Positions 21,962-29,829 of a stretch of 45,407 nt of DNA are shown here, piece by piece; position 1 is the stretch's first letter, and every line of letters begins with the position of its first letter. Origin of the DNA: a virus; IMG/VR virus record IMGVR_UViG_3300045930_000266, positions 1 through 45,407 of that record; one strand, 5' to 3'. Position numbers and translations under genes: made by a program. The notes beneath the pieces are model-generated. The model was given only the letters and a program-made list of their open reading frames with translations, did not search any database and was not told where the DNA came from.

Positions 21962-22333
21962 ATGACGACGACCGAGATCCCGACGATCACCCCGAAGCCA
22001 GGCGCGCCGATCGTGAAAGTCACGACGCGCGGCGAGGTCTTCTACGCGACCGGCATCGAGAAGCGCGGCGCAGACGTTCACGTCTTCCGCTGCGGTCATC
22101 TCGGCTTCGTGAAGATTCACGGAGAGGTCGTCGAGGTCGAGCTTCTGACCGAGGCGGAGTACCTCGCTCTCTTCGCTCCCGAGACCGTCGTCGTCGTTCC
22201 GAAGTACGGCGACACTTACCGCGGACGCGTCGAGGAGATCGGGCGGACGCGAGTCGTCGTCCGCTTCCTCACTCGTGGCGGGAAGGTGAAGAAGATCGCG
22301 TTCCCGGTTCGAGATGTCGGGATCACCCGATGA
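21962..22333 (+). CDS. Beta-rich hypothetical protein, 123 aa
   Basis: ATG 21962, six bases after the -10 box, is chosen over upstream in-frame starts. The protein begins MTTTEIPTITPKPGAPIVKV and has repeated beta segments (RGEVFYATGIEKRGADVHVF; YRGRVEEIGRTRVVVRFLTR) with a CGH in the middle. Two tandem small beta-barrels of KOW/SH3 type are a fair guess. The MTTT start is shared with the two neighbouring small genes at 22330 and 21857. Confidence 0.6.
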   Translation: MTTTEIPTITPKPGAPIVKVTTRGEVFYATGIEKRGADVHVFRCGHLGFVKIHGEVVEVELLTEAEYLALFAPETVVVVPKYGDTYRGRVEEIGRTRVVVRFLTRGGKVKKIAFPVRDVGITR

Positions 22334-22512
22334 CGACGACTCACCCTCTCGTCGGACGCGAGATCCTCGACGGCTCGATCGTCGGCGGTCTGCGCGGGAA
22401 GATCGTCTCGGTCTCTGCGGACTCGAAGACGGTCGGCGTCGCGTGGCGGACTGGCTCCGTCTCGTTCATCACTCCGGACGCGTCCGGTCGATACTCCGTC
22501 GTGATGTCATGA
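22330..22512 (+). CDS. Small beta-barrel protein, 60 aa
   Basis: ATG 22330 overlaps the previous TGA. The protein reads MTTTHPLVGREILDGSIVGG, then a beta core (RGKIVSVSADSKTVGVAWRT) and ends in FITPDASGRYSVVMS. The G-x-I-V-x-V-S-x-D-x-x-x-V-x-V-x-W pattern is that of a small SH3-like fold. Function unknown. Confidence 0.6.
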   Translation: MTTTHPLVGREILDGSIVGGLRGKIVSVSADSKTVGVAWRTGSVSFITPDASGRYSVVMS

Positions 22513-22676
22513 GCGATCTCGGAGAGAGCTTCGCTTCGCGTCGGTCGTACTTCGTCCTTCCTCGACCCGAGCCGAAGCTCGACGAGCCCGAGCGGGACCT
22601 CCTCGGTCACGCTCCGTCGCGCTCCATCTGGGATTGCGGCTGTGAGATCTGTGAGCGGCGATGGATCGAGGACTAG
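22509..22676 (+). CDS. Small Cys-x-Cys protein, 55 aa
   Basis: ATG 22509 overlaps the upstream TGA. Mostly charged and Pro-rich, ending SIWDCGCEICERRWIED, whose C-G-C-x-x-C could bind a metal. Its stop codon TAG is part of the candidate -10 box TAGTAT for the glycosyltransferase gene that follows. Confidence 0.55.
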   Translation: MSDLGESFASRRSYFVLPRPEPKLDEPERDLLGHAPSRSIWDCGCEICERRWIED

Positions 22677-22679
22677 TAT
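22674..22679 (+). promoter_or_regulatory. Candidate leaderless -10 for the sugar-transfer cassette
   Basis: TAGTAT at 22674-22679, seven bases (CCGGGAG) before ATG 22687. The spacing matches the leaderless promoters elsewhere. No good -35 is seen at 16 to 18 bases, so confidence is low; CGGGAG could alternatively serve as a ribosome site. Confidence 0.3.
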
Positions 22680-22686
22680 CCGGGAG

Positions 22687-23631
22687 ATGAGGATCGCGTA
22701 CGTCGGCGGATTCCGCGTCTCCTGGCATACGGAGGTTCACGTCGCGGACGCGCTCGAACGGCTCGGTCAGAGCGTCGAGAGGATCGAGTCCTCGGAGACG
22801 TCATGGTCGGATCTCGTCCGTCGAGCCGAGAGGCGGAGCTTCGATCTCCTCTTCCTCACCGCGCGTCCGATCCGAGGGAATACCGAAGGCGTCCTCGACA
22901 AGATCCGAGCGAGCTACGTCCCGGTCGTCTCGTATCACTTGGACATCTATACGGGTCTCCGTCGCGGCTTCGAGGTCGGTCACGCGCCATGGTGGCGAGC
23001 GGACTTCGTCTTCACTGCGGACGGCGGGACGTCGTCGGAGTTCTGGTCGACGAAGGGGATCCGTCATCGCTGGCTCTGCGGAGCGATCCCGGACGACGAG
23101 GTCTACCGAGGCGCGCGAGATCCCCGCTTCGATTGCGATGTCGCTTTCGTCGGGGGAGCACAGAGCTACCTCTCCGAGTGGCAGTACCGGGGGGACGTCC
23201 TCCGGTTTCTGAAGCTCCGCTACGGCGACCGGTTCCGGGTCTTCCCTGAGGACGGGAAGCGGATCCACGGCGACGATCTGAATCGTCTCTACGCGACGGC
23301 GAAGGTCGTCGTCGGCGACTCGTTCTGTCCGGGCTTCGCTCACGGTTACTACTGGTCGGACCGGATCTATCAGACGCTCGGTCGAGGCGGGGTCCTCGTT
23401 CACCCCGAGATCGTCGGGCTCGCCGCAGAGTACGACCCCGGTCTTCACTTCGAGACGTACCGGTTCGGCGACTTCATCGAGCTAGGCCAGAAGATCGACG
23501 CGCTCCTCGACGACCCCGAGCGGGGAGACGCGATGAGGAGGAAGGCGATCCTTCAGACGTTGGAGCGACATACCTACTCTCAGCGGATGCAAGCTCTCCT
23601 AGACATCGTCGAGAACGAATACTTCCGATGA
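22687..23631 (+). CDS. CgeB-like family glycosyltransferase
   Basis: A 314-residue GT-B type protein. The N-terminal half has RIAYVGGFRVSWHTEVHVAD, SFDLLFLTARPIR and VVSYHLDIYTGL. The C-terminal half has DVAFVGGAQSYLSEWQYRGD, LNRLYATAKVVVGDSFCPGF, then YYWSDRIYQTLGRGGVLVHP. This order (a V-G-G/G-x-R-x-x-x-L strand, the N-x-x-Y-x-x-A-K-V helix, then R-x-x-E-x-L-x-x-G-G) is that of CgeB/DUF3880-like glycosyltransferases, which use nucleotide sugars. It heads the cassette to 27400 and couples to the next gene. Confidence 0.75.
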   Translation: MRIAYVGGFRVSWHTEVHVADALERLGQSVERIESSETSWSDLVRRAERRSFDLLFLTARPIRGNTEGVLDKIRASYVPVVSYHLDIYTGLRRGFEVGHAPWWRADFVFTADGGTSSEFWSTKGIRHRWLCGAIPDDEVYRGARDPRFDCDVAFVGGAQSYLSEWQYRGDVLRFLKLRYGDRFRVFPEDGKRIHGDDLNRLYATAKVVVGDSFCPGFAHGYYWSDRIYQTLGRGGVLVHPEIVGLAAEYDPGLHFETYRFGDFIELGQKIDALLDDPERGDAMRRKAILQTLERHTYSQRMQALLDIVENEYFR

Positions 23632-24272
23632 ACCTCCCGATCTGGGTTCTCCCGATGCTGAAACCCGAATGGGCGGCGGAGACGATCGGCTCGATCCGAG
23701 GCTCGATCGTGAAGAACGCTCTCGTCGTCGTCGACAATTCCGTCGAGGGTCTCGACCCTCTGCTCGCTTCGAGGCTCTTCCGCTACGTCCGTCCGGGAAC
23801 GAACCTCGGATGCTCCGCGTCATGGAACGTCGGTCGCTCGTGGGCGATCCGGTCCGAGGCTCCGCTCGTGATCGTCTCGGAGGCGGTCGTCTTCCGTGAC
23901 GGCGGGACGGTCGCTCAGAAGATGGCGGCTGAGACGACCCCGAGAGGCGGGGTCCGGGCGCTTCAGGCTTGGCATCTGGTCACGTTGCATCACGAGACGC
24001 TCAGGAGTGTCGGTCCTTTCGACGTCGGCTTCTGGCCGATCTACTTCGAGGACACTGACTATGAGCGGAGGATGATGCTCGAAGGCGTGACGATGTCGGT
24101 CGTCGACGTCCGGGAGAGCTATACCGACAAGGGTCACGCTCGGTCCTGGCGGGAGGGATGGGTCGACGTCGACTACGAACGTCAAGCGGCTTACTACCGG
24201 GCGAAGTGGAACGGGGATCCGGGCGAGGAGACGTACCTCTTCCCGTTCGGGATCGACCCCGGTATCGACTGA
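23628..24272 (+). CDS. Family 2-like (GT-A) glycosyltransferase
   Basis: A 214-residue protein. Features of rhamnosyl-type family 2 enzymes are LVVVDNSVEG near residue 32, a short G-x-N-L-G-C-S-x-S-W-N segment (PGTNLGCSASWNVGRSWAI) and the acceptor-site E-D-x-D-Y-x-x-R (IYFEDTDYERRMMLEG). The classic D-D-x metal motif is replaced by SEAVVFRDGG, so metal use may differ or the region is degenerate. It probably adds a sugar to a protein or glycan. Four-base overlap with the upstream gene. Confidence 0.75.
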   Translation: MNLPIWVLPMLKPEWAAETIGSIRGSIVKNALVVVDNSVEGLDPLLASRLFRYVRPGTNLGCSASWNVGRSWAIRSEAPLVIVSEAVVFRDGGTVAQKMAAETTPRGGVRALQAWHLVTLHHETLRSVGPFDVGFWPIYFEDTDYERRMMLEGVTMSVVDVRESYTDKGHARSWREGWVDVDYERQAAYYRAKWNGDPGEETYLFPFGIDPGID

Positions 24273-24281
24273 GGAGACGTC

Positions 24282-24485
24282 ATGGGATGGGGAGCGAGCA
24301 GAGCGGATGATCGGGACTACCTCGACGAGTGTCGGTCTCGGGTCGACAAGCTCGACGACGAGCTAGCTCAGATCCGGAGGATCGTCGAGGACTTCGAGCT
24401 AGAAGGGACGATCGCTTCCGGGACCGGGGAGATCGCGGCTCGGGGAGTGAACGCGCTTCGAGAGATTCGGAAGGTGATCGGATGA
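24282..24485 (+). CDS. Small coiled-coil protein, 67 aa
   Basis: Preceded by GAGGAGAC before ATG 24282. MGWGASRADDRDYLDECRSR is followed by a heptad-like helix (VDKLDDELAQIRRIVEDFEL) and a C-terminal helix. It lies inside the sugar-transfer cassette, coupled to the methyltransferase (ATGA overlap). It might be a structural or adaptor protein; nothing links it to sugar chemistry. Confidence 0.6.
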   Translation: MGWGASRADDRDYLDECRSRVDKLDDELAQIRRIVEDFELEGTIASGTGEIAARGVNALREIRKVIG

Positions 24486-25213
24486 GCGAGCTACAAGTCG
24501 TCCCGGAGACGGTGACGTTCGGAGCGCGTCGGGGGATCTCGAAGATCGAGGGGACCTTCGAGGTCGTCGAGGGAAAGACCGACCGGTACGCGATCCATGA
24601 AGTCTGGGAGCGGAACGACTACCGCCTTCGACCGGACTACGTCCGAGGCGGGATCGTCGTCGACATCGGAGCGAACCTCGGAGCGTTCTCGGTCCTCGCT
24701 GCGAAGCTCGGGGCGAAGCTCGTCGTCGCGTACGAACCTCAGCCCGAGACCTTCGAGGCTCTCGTCTCGAACGTGATCTCGAACGGGGTCCGCGACGTCG
24801 TCGAGACTTGGCCAGTCGCGGTGACGGACTCGACCTCGGAGAAGATCCGGGTCACTGGCGAGGGAGGCGGAGCCCGAGCTACCGCTCAGGCGAAGGGACG
24901 CGAGGTCGTCGCTCACTCGATCGCGTACGTCCTCGGAGGCTTCGATCGGGTCTCGTTCGTCAAGATGGATTGCGAAGGCGGCGAGGTCGACATCTTCCGA
25001 GGGATCGACGACGTCCTCGAACGGGTCGACCGTCTGGCGATGGAGTTCCACGGACCGAAGATGCCGCACCTAACCGACCTCGATCCGGGGCTCCTCGGAC
25101 CGATCGTCGTCAAGCTCGCTGAGTACGGATGGATCGAGACGTCGGGTCGAGCGTCGACGGGCGGAATGCTCTTCTTCACGAACTACCGACTCGGCTCCCC
25201 GAGCTTCCGATGA
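24482..25213 (+). CDS. FkbM-family methyltransferase
   Basis: A 243-residue SAM-dependent methyltransferase. Motif I is VVDIGANLGAFSVLAAKLGA, followed by the acidic loop AYEPQPETFEALVSNV, a V-A-V-T-D strand, and the FkbM signature SFVKMDCEGGEVDIFRGIDD, with the D-x-E-G-x-E core. FkbM enzymes O-methylate sugars or polyketides. Its position among four sugar-transfer genes suggests methyl capping of a phage-directed glycan. Start ATG 24482 overlaps the previous stop. Confidence 0.85.
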   Translation: MSELQVVPETVTFGARRGISKIEGTFEVVEGKTDRYAIHEVWERNDYRLRPDYVRGGIVVDIGANLGAFSVLAAKLGAKLVVAYEPQPETFEALVSNVISNGVRDVVETWPVAVTDSTSEKIRVTGEGGGARATAQAKGREVVAHSIAYVLGGFDRVSFVKMDCEGGEVDIFRGIDDVLERVDRLAMEFHGPKMPHLTDLDPGLLGPIVVKLAEYGWIETSGRASTGGMLFFTNYRLGSPSFR

Positions 25214-25392
25214 CTCCGTACTTCCGCTCGACGGCTCAGCCAGGGATGATCTATCGGGAGCGGCGCGACTCGAAGGGCGGGAAGGTCTTCGTCCTCTGGG
25301 TCGGCTTCCGTTGCTTCCGTCGACCGGTCCGTCTCTTCTTCTCTCCGAGCTTCTGTCGAGACGTCGAGGCTCGCGTTCGGGCTCAGCGATGA
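25210..25392 (+). CDS. Small basic protein, 60 aa
   Basis: ATG 25210 overlaps the methyltransferase stop. The protein is basic and aromatic: MTPYFRSTAQPGMIYRERRD, GKVFVLWVGFRCFRRPVRLF, then a Cys and an Arg-rich end. It fills the gap between two enzymes with overlapping starts and stops, supporting translation. No family recognised. Confidence 0.5.
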   Translation: MTPYFRSTAQPGMIYRERRDSKGGKVFVLWVGFRCFRRPVRLFFSPSFCRDVEARVRAQR

Positions 25393-26357
25393 CGCTCGGG
25401 ATCGTGGGGCGCGCGGACTCGACGGGACTCGGCACGATCGGATGGGAGTTCGTCCGCCATCTCCGACCGGGGAAGGTGCTCGGGATCGACCTCTCCGGGG
25501 AGCGTTCGTATGCTCCTGTCCGGTCGAGGTTCCCGGCGTCGACTCACTGGACGTCAGGCTTCCCGACGCGCGACGAGGTCGGCGACTTCCTCGACGGTTG
25601 CTCGACGGTCCTCACGTTCGAGACCCCGTACGGTCCCGACCTCTTCCCGATGGCGCGGGAGAAGGGGATCCGGACGGTCCTCGTCGTGATGCCGGAGTAC
25701 CTCCCGACGTACGGTCCCGGTCAGGGTCCCGACCTCTTCGTGAACCCGACCCCTTGGTCTCCGTTCAAGCTCCCGTCTCCGACGATGACGATCCCGATCC
25801 CGATCGCTCTCGATCGCTTCGACTATCCGAGGATCCGTCCGCTCGACGAACCTCTCCGTCTCGTTCATCCCGCGGGGCGCATCGTCGGCAGAGACCGGAA
25901 CGGGACGCTCCTCGTCGAGAAGGCGGCGAAGCTCTTTCACGTTCCCGTCGAGCTAGCGGTTCAGGAGGGACGTCCGATCGTCCGGGATCTGACGAACTAC
26001 TTCGACGTCTTCGTGAAGGCGGACGTCCTCGTTCTCCCTCGACGGTACGGCGGGCTCTGTCTCCCGATGCAAGAGGCGGCGGCGATGGGGATCCCGACCG
26101 TCCTCCTCGACGTCGGCGGATATCGAGAGATGGAGTGGCCAGGGACTCTCCTCGTCCCGTCGTCGAGGATCGGCGCGCGTCGGATGCGCGGGAATCAGAT
26201 CGTCCATTACCAGACCCGACCTCCGCTTCTCGCCCGGTACGTGAACGCTCTCCTCGACGATGAGGAGCACTACGAGAAGACCTCGGTCTTCGTCCGCTCG
26301 TGGGCGGAGGCTCGCTCGTGGGAGGCTCTCCGGGGATGGTGGGAGTCGGTCCTCTAG
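25389..26357 (+). CDS. GT-B (family 4-like) glycosyltransferase
   Basis: A 322-residue protein. Features of GT4 enzymes are a G-x-G-x-x-G start (GRADSTGLGTIGWEFVRHLR), LRLVHPAGRIVGRDRNGTLL at the domain boundary, and the C-terminal nucleotide-sugar motif DVLVLPRRYGGLCLPMQEAA followed by AMGIPTVLLDVGGYREM. The usual E-x7-E is represented by G-G-L-C-L-P-x-x-E-A. It is shorter than most GT4 proteins. Likely sugar added to a glycan or protein; donor unknown. Confidence 0.75.
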   Translation: MTLGIVGRADSTGLGTIGWEFVRHLRPGKVLGIDLSGERSYAPVRSRFPASTHWTSGFPTRDEVGDFLDGCSTVLTFETPYGPDLFPMAREKGIRTVLVVMPEYLPTYGPGQGPDLFVNPTPWSPFKLPSPTMTIPIPIALDRFDYPRIRPLDEPLRLVHPAGRIVGRDRNGTLLVEKAAKLFHVPVELAVQEGRPIVRDLTNYFDVFVKADVLVLPRRYGGLCLPMQEAAAMGIPTVLLDVGGYREMEWPGTLLVPSSRIGARRMRGNQIVHYQTRPPLLARYVNALLDDEEHYEKTSVFVRSWAEARSWEALRGWWESVL

Positions 26358-27400
26358 TGATCGACGTCTACGCGTCTCAGCCTCACTACCTCGACCATCT
26401 CGCGCCGATCTGGCGGGGTCTCCCCGAGGAGCTTCGAGGCGACGTCCTCTTCGAGCGGGCTCCGCTCGGCGATCACCCTCTCGTCGTCGAGGCGAACGGT
26501 CGTCGACGGCGGGGAGGACGGGGCGCTCGGGCTCGGGTCGAGGGAGCGAAGAGGGTCCTCACTGCCGGGATCGGGGACGCTCACGCGGCGGCTCGATGGG
26601 GAGCGGGAGTCGCGCTCGTCGAGCATGGCTCGGGACAGAGCTACGAGACTCCGGGCGAGAAGCCTCACCCGAGCTACGCGGGCGGAGCGAAGCGGGGAAG
26701 GATCGGGCTCTTCCTCTGTACGAACGAGGAGGTCGCTCGACGTAACGAGGCTCTGTACGGGCCTAGAAGCGTCGTCGTCGGATCACCCCGACTCTCGGAC
26801 CTCCGGAAGATCCGAGGCTCTCAGAGGCTCTCAGAGCCTCCCTCCCGTCCCGTTCTGGCTCTCGTCTGGCATTGGGAATGCCGGGTCTCCCCGGAGTCGT
26901 TCTCGGCGTTCTCCGAGTTCGCTCCGTCGCTCGTCGATCTGGTCACGATCTGGCCAGGGAAGATCCTCGGTCACGCTCACCCGCGGCTCTGGGATCGGGT
27001 CGAGACGGTGTACCGCTCGGTCGGGATCGAACCGGTCCGGGACTTCTCCGAGGTCGTCCGTCGAGCAGACGTCGTGAGCTTCGACAATTCGTCGGCGGGG
27101 TTCGAGGCGGCGGCTCTCGGGATCCCGGTCGTCGTCCTCGACTCCGCTCGATGGCGACCCGAGGTCGAGCATGGTCTCCGCTTCTGGCGATGGGCGGACA
27201 TCGGTCCGAGGATCCGGGCGGGAGGGACCCCGAGGGATCTCGCTCTCTCGTGGGCGGGAGCAGGGATCCGGGTCCTCGACGACCTCGACGTCTGGCGGGA
27301 CGTACGGCGGGAGATGGCGGCGGAGGTCTATCCGTACGCGGGCTCCGAGGTCGAGCGTTCCGTCGAGGCTCTCCGCGTCTGGGTCGGGAGCCCGAGCTAG
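26357..27400 (+). CDS. CDP-glycerol transferase or GT-B-like protein
   Basis: A 347-residue protein from GTG 26357, which overlaps the preceding TAG. RVLTAGIGDAHAAARWGAGV and ALVEHGSGQSYETPGEKPHP lie in the N-terminal half. The C-terminal half has LIKIW-like SLVDLVTIWPGKILGHAHPR and RRADVVSFDNSSAGFEAAAL, then GIPVVVLDSARWRP. The H-G-x-G pair and D-x-S-S/N-S-S-x-x-x-F-E-x-x-x-x-x-x-P-V motif resemble CDP-glycerol glycerophosphotransferases and UDP-GlcNAc epimerases. It could add glycerol phosphate, giving a teichoic-like decoration, or a sugar. Confidence 0.65.
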   Translation: MIDVYASQPHYLDHLAPIWRGLPEELRGDVLFERAPLGDHPLVVEANGRRRRGGRGARARVEGAKRVLTAGIGDAHAAARWGAGVALVEHGSGQSYETPGEKPHPSYAGGAKRGRIGLFLCTNEEVARRNEALYGPRSVVVGSPRLSDLRKIRGSQRLSEPPSRPVLALVWHWECRVSPESFSAFSEFAPSLVDLVTIWPGKILGHAHPRLWDRVETVYRSVGIEPVRDFSEVVRRADVVSFDNSSAGFEAAALGIPVVVLDSARWRPEVEHGLRFWRWADIGPRIRAGGTPRDLALSWAGAGIRVLDDLDVWRDVRREMAAEVYPYAGSEVERSVEALRVWVGSPS

Positions 27401-27410
27401 CTTCTCGGCG

Positions 27411-28226
27411 ATGCGGCTCCTCTGGCTCCCGGACGTCCTCCGAGACGAGGGACTCCGAGTCATCACGGCTCCCGGATGGCAGACCCGAGGACGAGAGTTC
27501 ACTCGGGAGATCGAGGGCGTGATCGGTCACCATACGGCGAGCAACCGTCGAAGCGGGAACCTCCCGTCTCACTCGATCTGTATCACTGGACGACCCGACC
27601 TCCCCGGTCCGCTCTGCTCGATCCTCGGAGGTCGAGACGGAACCGTCGACGTCATCGCTTCCGGGATCGGGAATCACGCGGGCTCAGGAGCTTGGCCAGG
27701 GATCCGGCTCGGGAATAGCGACACGATCGGGATCGAATGGGAGAACGACGGCATCGGGGAACCTTGGACGATCCCGGCGATCGACGCCTTCGAGCGGACC
27801 GTAACGGCTCTGCTCCGCCATCTCGACCGGGGAGCGGAGAGGTTCTGTAGTCATTACGAATGGGCGCGTCCGGTCGGTCGGAAGATCGACCCGCGCGGGG
27901 ACTGGATCGGAGGAGGCGACTGGTACTCCGGAGGGGTCCCTCGGGTCTCCTGGTCGGCGCGTATGTTCAGAGCCCGAGTCGCGGCTCGACTTGACGAGGA
28001 GGACGACTTGTATACGGAAGAGGATCGGGAGCGGGATAAGAGGATCGAGAAGAAGCTCGACGACTTCTTCGGGATCGACGAGGCGGGGAACGCGAAGGAC
28101 ATACGGAAGAAGATCGACCAGACCTTCATTCACGTTTCGGCGGAGGATCATCGGGACCTCATCGCGGGACGAGTGGCGGCGATCGACGTAGCGACGAACC
28201 CGGACGCTCCTCCTCCCCGCGATTGA
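27411..28226 (+). CDS. Endolysin: N-acetylmuramoyl-L-alanine amidase
   Basis: A 271-residue protein with an Amidase_2 (PGRP-like) domain from residue 1 to about 185. The first zinc His is in EGVIGHHTASNRRSGNLPSH. SHYEWARPVGRKIDPRGDWI carries the later zinc His and catalytic Lys/Asp region, and GNHAGSGAWPGI and TIGIEWENDG are internal structural motifs. These cut the amide bond between muramic acid and the peptide stem. The C-terminal 80 residues are a charged helix (DRERDKRIEKKLDDFFGIDE) that may aid multimer formation. No signal peptide, so it needs a holin. Confidence 0.85.
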   Translation: MRLLWLPDVLRDEGLRVITAPGWQTRGREFTREIEGVIGHHTASNRRSGNLPSHSICITGRPDLPGPLCSILGGRDGTVDVIASGIGNHAGSGAWPGIRLGNSDTIGIEWENDGIGEPWTIPAIDAFERTVTALLRHLDRGAERFCSHYEWARPVGRKIDPRGDWIGGGDWYSGGVPRVSWSARMFRARVAARLDEEDDLYTEEDRERDKRIEKKLDDFFGIDEAGNAKDIRKKIDQTFIHVSAEDHRDLIAGRVAAIDVATNPDAPPPRD

Positions 28227-28251
28227 CTCGGGACCCCGAGGGTACTAGACA
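28223..28251 (+). promoter_or_regulatory. Promoter for the small membrane gene
   Basis: TTGACT (28223-28228), overlapping the amidase stop, 17 bases, TAGACA (28246-28251). Near-consensus with ideal spacing. The predicted transcription start near 28258 falls inside an 18-bp perfect palindrome, a classic operator position. Confidence 0.55.
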
Positions 28252-28255
28252 GGGA

Positions 28256-28273
28256 GTAGGCCATATGGCCTAC
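28256..28273. promoter_or_regulatory. Perfect 18-bp palindrome, candidate operator
   Basis: GTAGGCCATATGGCCTAC is its own reverse complement with no loop. It begins five bases after the -10 box and covers the predicted transcription start. Dimeric repressors bind such sites. It also contains CCATATGG and an in-frame ATG (28265) that could start the gene. Confidence 0.6.
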
Positions 28274-28294
28274 CTACCGCGAGGTCATTCCGCC

Positions 28295-28435
28295 ATGACT
28301 CTCCTCCTAGTGATCCTCGGAATCTGGGTGATCCTCTCGATCGTCGGGGTCGCGCTCGTCGTCGGCGGACAACGGAAGCCGACTCCGGGCTCGAACCGCT
28401 GGCTCCGTCAGAAGTTCAATCATGGCGACGACTGA
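28295..28435 (+). CDS. Small membrane protein, holin candidate
   Basis: A 46-residue protein from ATG 28295 (or 56 residues from ATG 28265). One membrane helix of about 24 residues (MTLLLVILGIWVILSIVGVA, LVVGG) is followed by a basic tail (QRKPTPGSNRWLRQKF). It lies directly after the endolysin and has its own regulated promoter, as expected for a single-pass holin or lysis regulator. A simple membrane anchor is the alternative. Its 3' end overlaps the connector gene by 14 bases. Confidence 0.55.
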   Translation: MTLLLVILGIWVILSIVGVALVVGGQRKPTPGSNRWLRQKFNHGDD

Positions 28436-28907
28436 TCTCGGGAAGCGGATCGAGCGGAGGGTCGCGTCCCGCGCTCGTCGAGCTTCGGGTCGAGCGGCGG
28501 TCAAGATGCAGACCGAGCTACGGCGGAACTTCGCTCCCCACAAGAAGAGCGGCGACACTCAGCGCGCGACGACCGTCCGAGAGGACTCGTTCACGGCTTC
28601 GACGATCACGTATCTCGCGAAGGCGGACACTCCTCAGGCTCGCTACGTGAACGACGGAACCCGACCTCACGTCATCGCTCCGAAGGCGAACCCTGGCGCG
28701 CCGTACGACGGGCTCGGGAAGTGGCCGAGGTTCATCCGCGGCGAACCTCTGCTCGTCTTTCCGTGGGCGCGGATGGGAGGTCGGATCGTCCGCTTCCGAT
28801 GGGTCGACCATCCGGGCTACCGAGGCTCGGGATGGTGGGACTTCACGATCGCTCAGTGGCATGACTTCCTCGTCGACGCGTACGCGGAGCTTCCTCCGGA
28901 CGCTTAG
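28422..28907 (+). CDS. Head-tail connector, HK97 gp10-like
   Basis: A 161-residue protein. A basic helix (GKRIERRVASRARRASGRAA) leads to RRNFAPHKKSGDTQRATTVR, ARYVNDGTRPHVIAPKANPG and LVFPWARMGGRIVRFRWVDH. The Y-V-x-x-G-T-R-x-H-x-I-x-P pattern, then H-P-G, is typical of the HK97 gp10/tail-completion family, which sits between portal ring and tail. It is separated from the other tail genes by a leftward island, which is unusual. Confidence 0.75.
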   Translation: MATTDLGKRIERRVASRARRASGRAAVKMQTELRRNFAPHKKSGDTQRATTVREDSFTASTITYLAKADTPQARYVNDGTRPHVIAPKANPGAPYDGLGKWPRFIRGEPLLVFPWARMGGRIVRFRWVDHPGYRGSGWWDFTIAQWHDFLVDAYAELPPDA

Positions 28908-29440
28908 GCGATGAAGTGAGGGAGCTTCGCTACGGCGTCGAGCTTCGTCGTGAGGACGGTCTTCCGGTTCGAGGTCGAGAGCGGTCGCCATCCGTACTCT
29001 GTCCCTCCCTCACGTCGACGGATCGCGACATAGACGACGGTCCCGACGACCTCACACTCGGGCGAGACGATCTCACAACGCTGAAGCTCGTTCGGCTTCG
29101 GCTCGACCCGGCGAGAGAAGTAACCGGGGAAGCGAGACGAGAGCGGTAGCTCCATGACTGGCTCTCCCTCGGGCGCGGCCCAGACGTCGACGTGAGTTCG
29201 AGTTCCCTTGTCGGGAAGCCAGACGGAGACGGCGAGCTTGACGTCTCCCTTCATCTCACACTCGGCGACGTAAGTTTCGAGTTCCGGGCTCGGGTCGACG
29301 ACGATCGCGGTTCCCTCGACGCGATGTCCCGGAGCGAAGACGATCCCTCCGTTCCGTCCGAGAGCGAAGTCGTCGAGCGTCGCGCGCTGAGGAGCGCGGC
29401 GTCCGACGATGCCAGTCCCTCGCGGGACGAAGATCCTCAC
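28904..29440 (-). CDS. Hypothetical protein, 178 aa, leftward island 2
   Basis: GTG 29440 overlaps the upstream TGA and gives MRIFVPRGTGIVGRRAPQRA. It is beta rich (GNGGIVFAPGHRV-type strand; DVKLAVSVWLPDKGTRTHVD; VVGTVVYVAIRRREGGTEYG) with two Cys in the C-terminal third. A sandwich of small barrels is likely. No known family. It overlaps the connector gene on the other strand by four bases. Confidence 0.6.
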   Translation of the reverse strand: MRIFVPRGTGIVGRRAPQRATLDDFALGRNGGIVFAPGHRVEGTAIVVDPSPELETYVAECEMKGDVKLAVSVWLPDKGTRTHVDVWAAPEGEPVMELPLSSRFPGYFSRRVEPKPNELQRCEIVSPECEVVGTVVYVAIRRREGGTEYGWRPLSTSNRKTVLTTKLDAVAKLPHFIA

Positions 29441-29829
29441 GACTCGTCCTTCACTGCCCAGAGATGGCCAGCGATGATCCCGCGTCCCTCGAACGTGATC
29501 GCACAAGACCCATGGAAGACCTTCTCGGGGTCGAGCTTCGCGACGTCGGCGTCGAGGACTTCGGCGATGAACGAGATCGAGCGTCCCTCGTGAACGACCG
29601 AGACCCAGACCTTCGACTTCTTGTCGTCGACGGGAACGTTCATCGAGAGCGACCGAGCGGCGGCTTCGCGTGATGGCCAGTGAGTGAAGCCTCCCGCATC
29701 CGCGAACCGATTCGACCATCCGAGACGATCTGACCAGACCGTCCCGATCATCCTCTCGTCTTCGAGCCTCGTCACTTCGTAGGAGCCCGCGCCGTACCGC
29801 TTGAACTTGAACTTCGACGGGGTCTTCAT
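29437..29829 (-). CDS. Hypothetical protein, 130 aa
   Basis: ATG 29829 overlaps the upstream stop. It begins MKTPSKFKFKRYGAGSYEVT; the next segment (RLEDERMIGTVWSDRLGWSN, FTHWPSREAAARSL) has the look of a small strand-strand-helix domain that reads the protein's own repeats. The C-terminal half is beta rich (SKVWVSVVHEGRSISFIAEV). Role unknown; co-translated with its neighbours. Confidence 0.6.
   Translation of the reverse strand: MKTPSKFKFKRYGAGSYEVTRLEDERMIGTVWSDRLGWSNRFADAGGFTHWPSREAAARSLSMNVPVDDKKSKVWVSVVHEGRSISFIAEVLDADVAKLDPEKVFHGSCAITFEGRGIIAGHLWAVKDES

Noticed and set aside
29120-29140. AAGTAACCGGGG, similar to the 3671 and 5079 promoter element
   Set aside because: Lies within a minus-strand gene, lacks the TAAAGT box and has no start codon nearby; likely chance.
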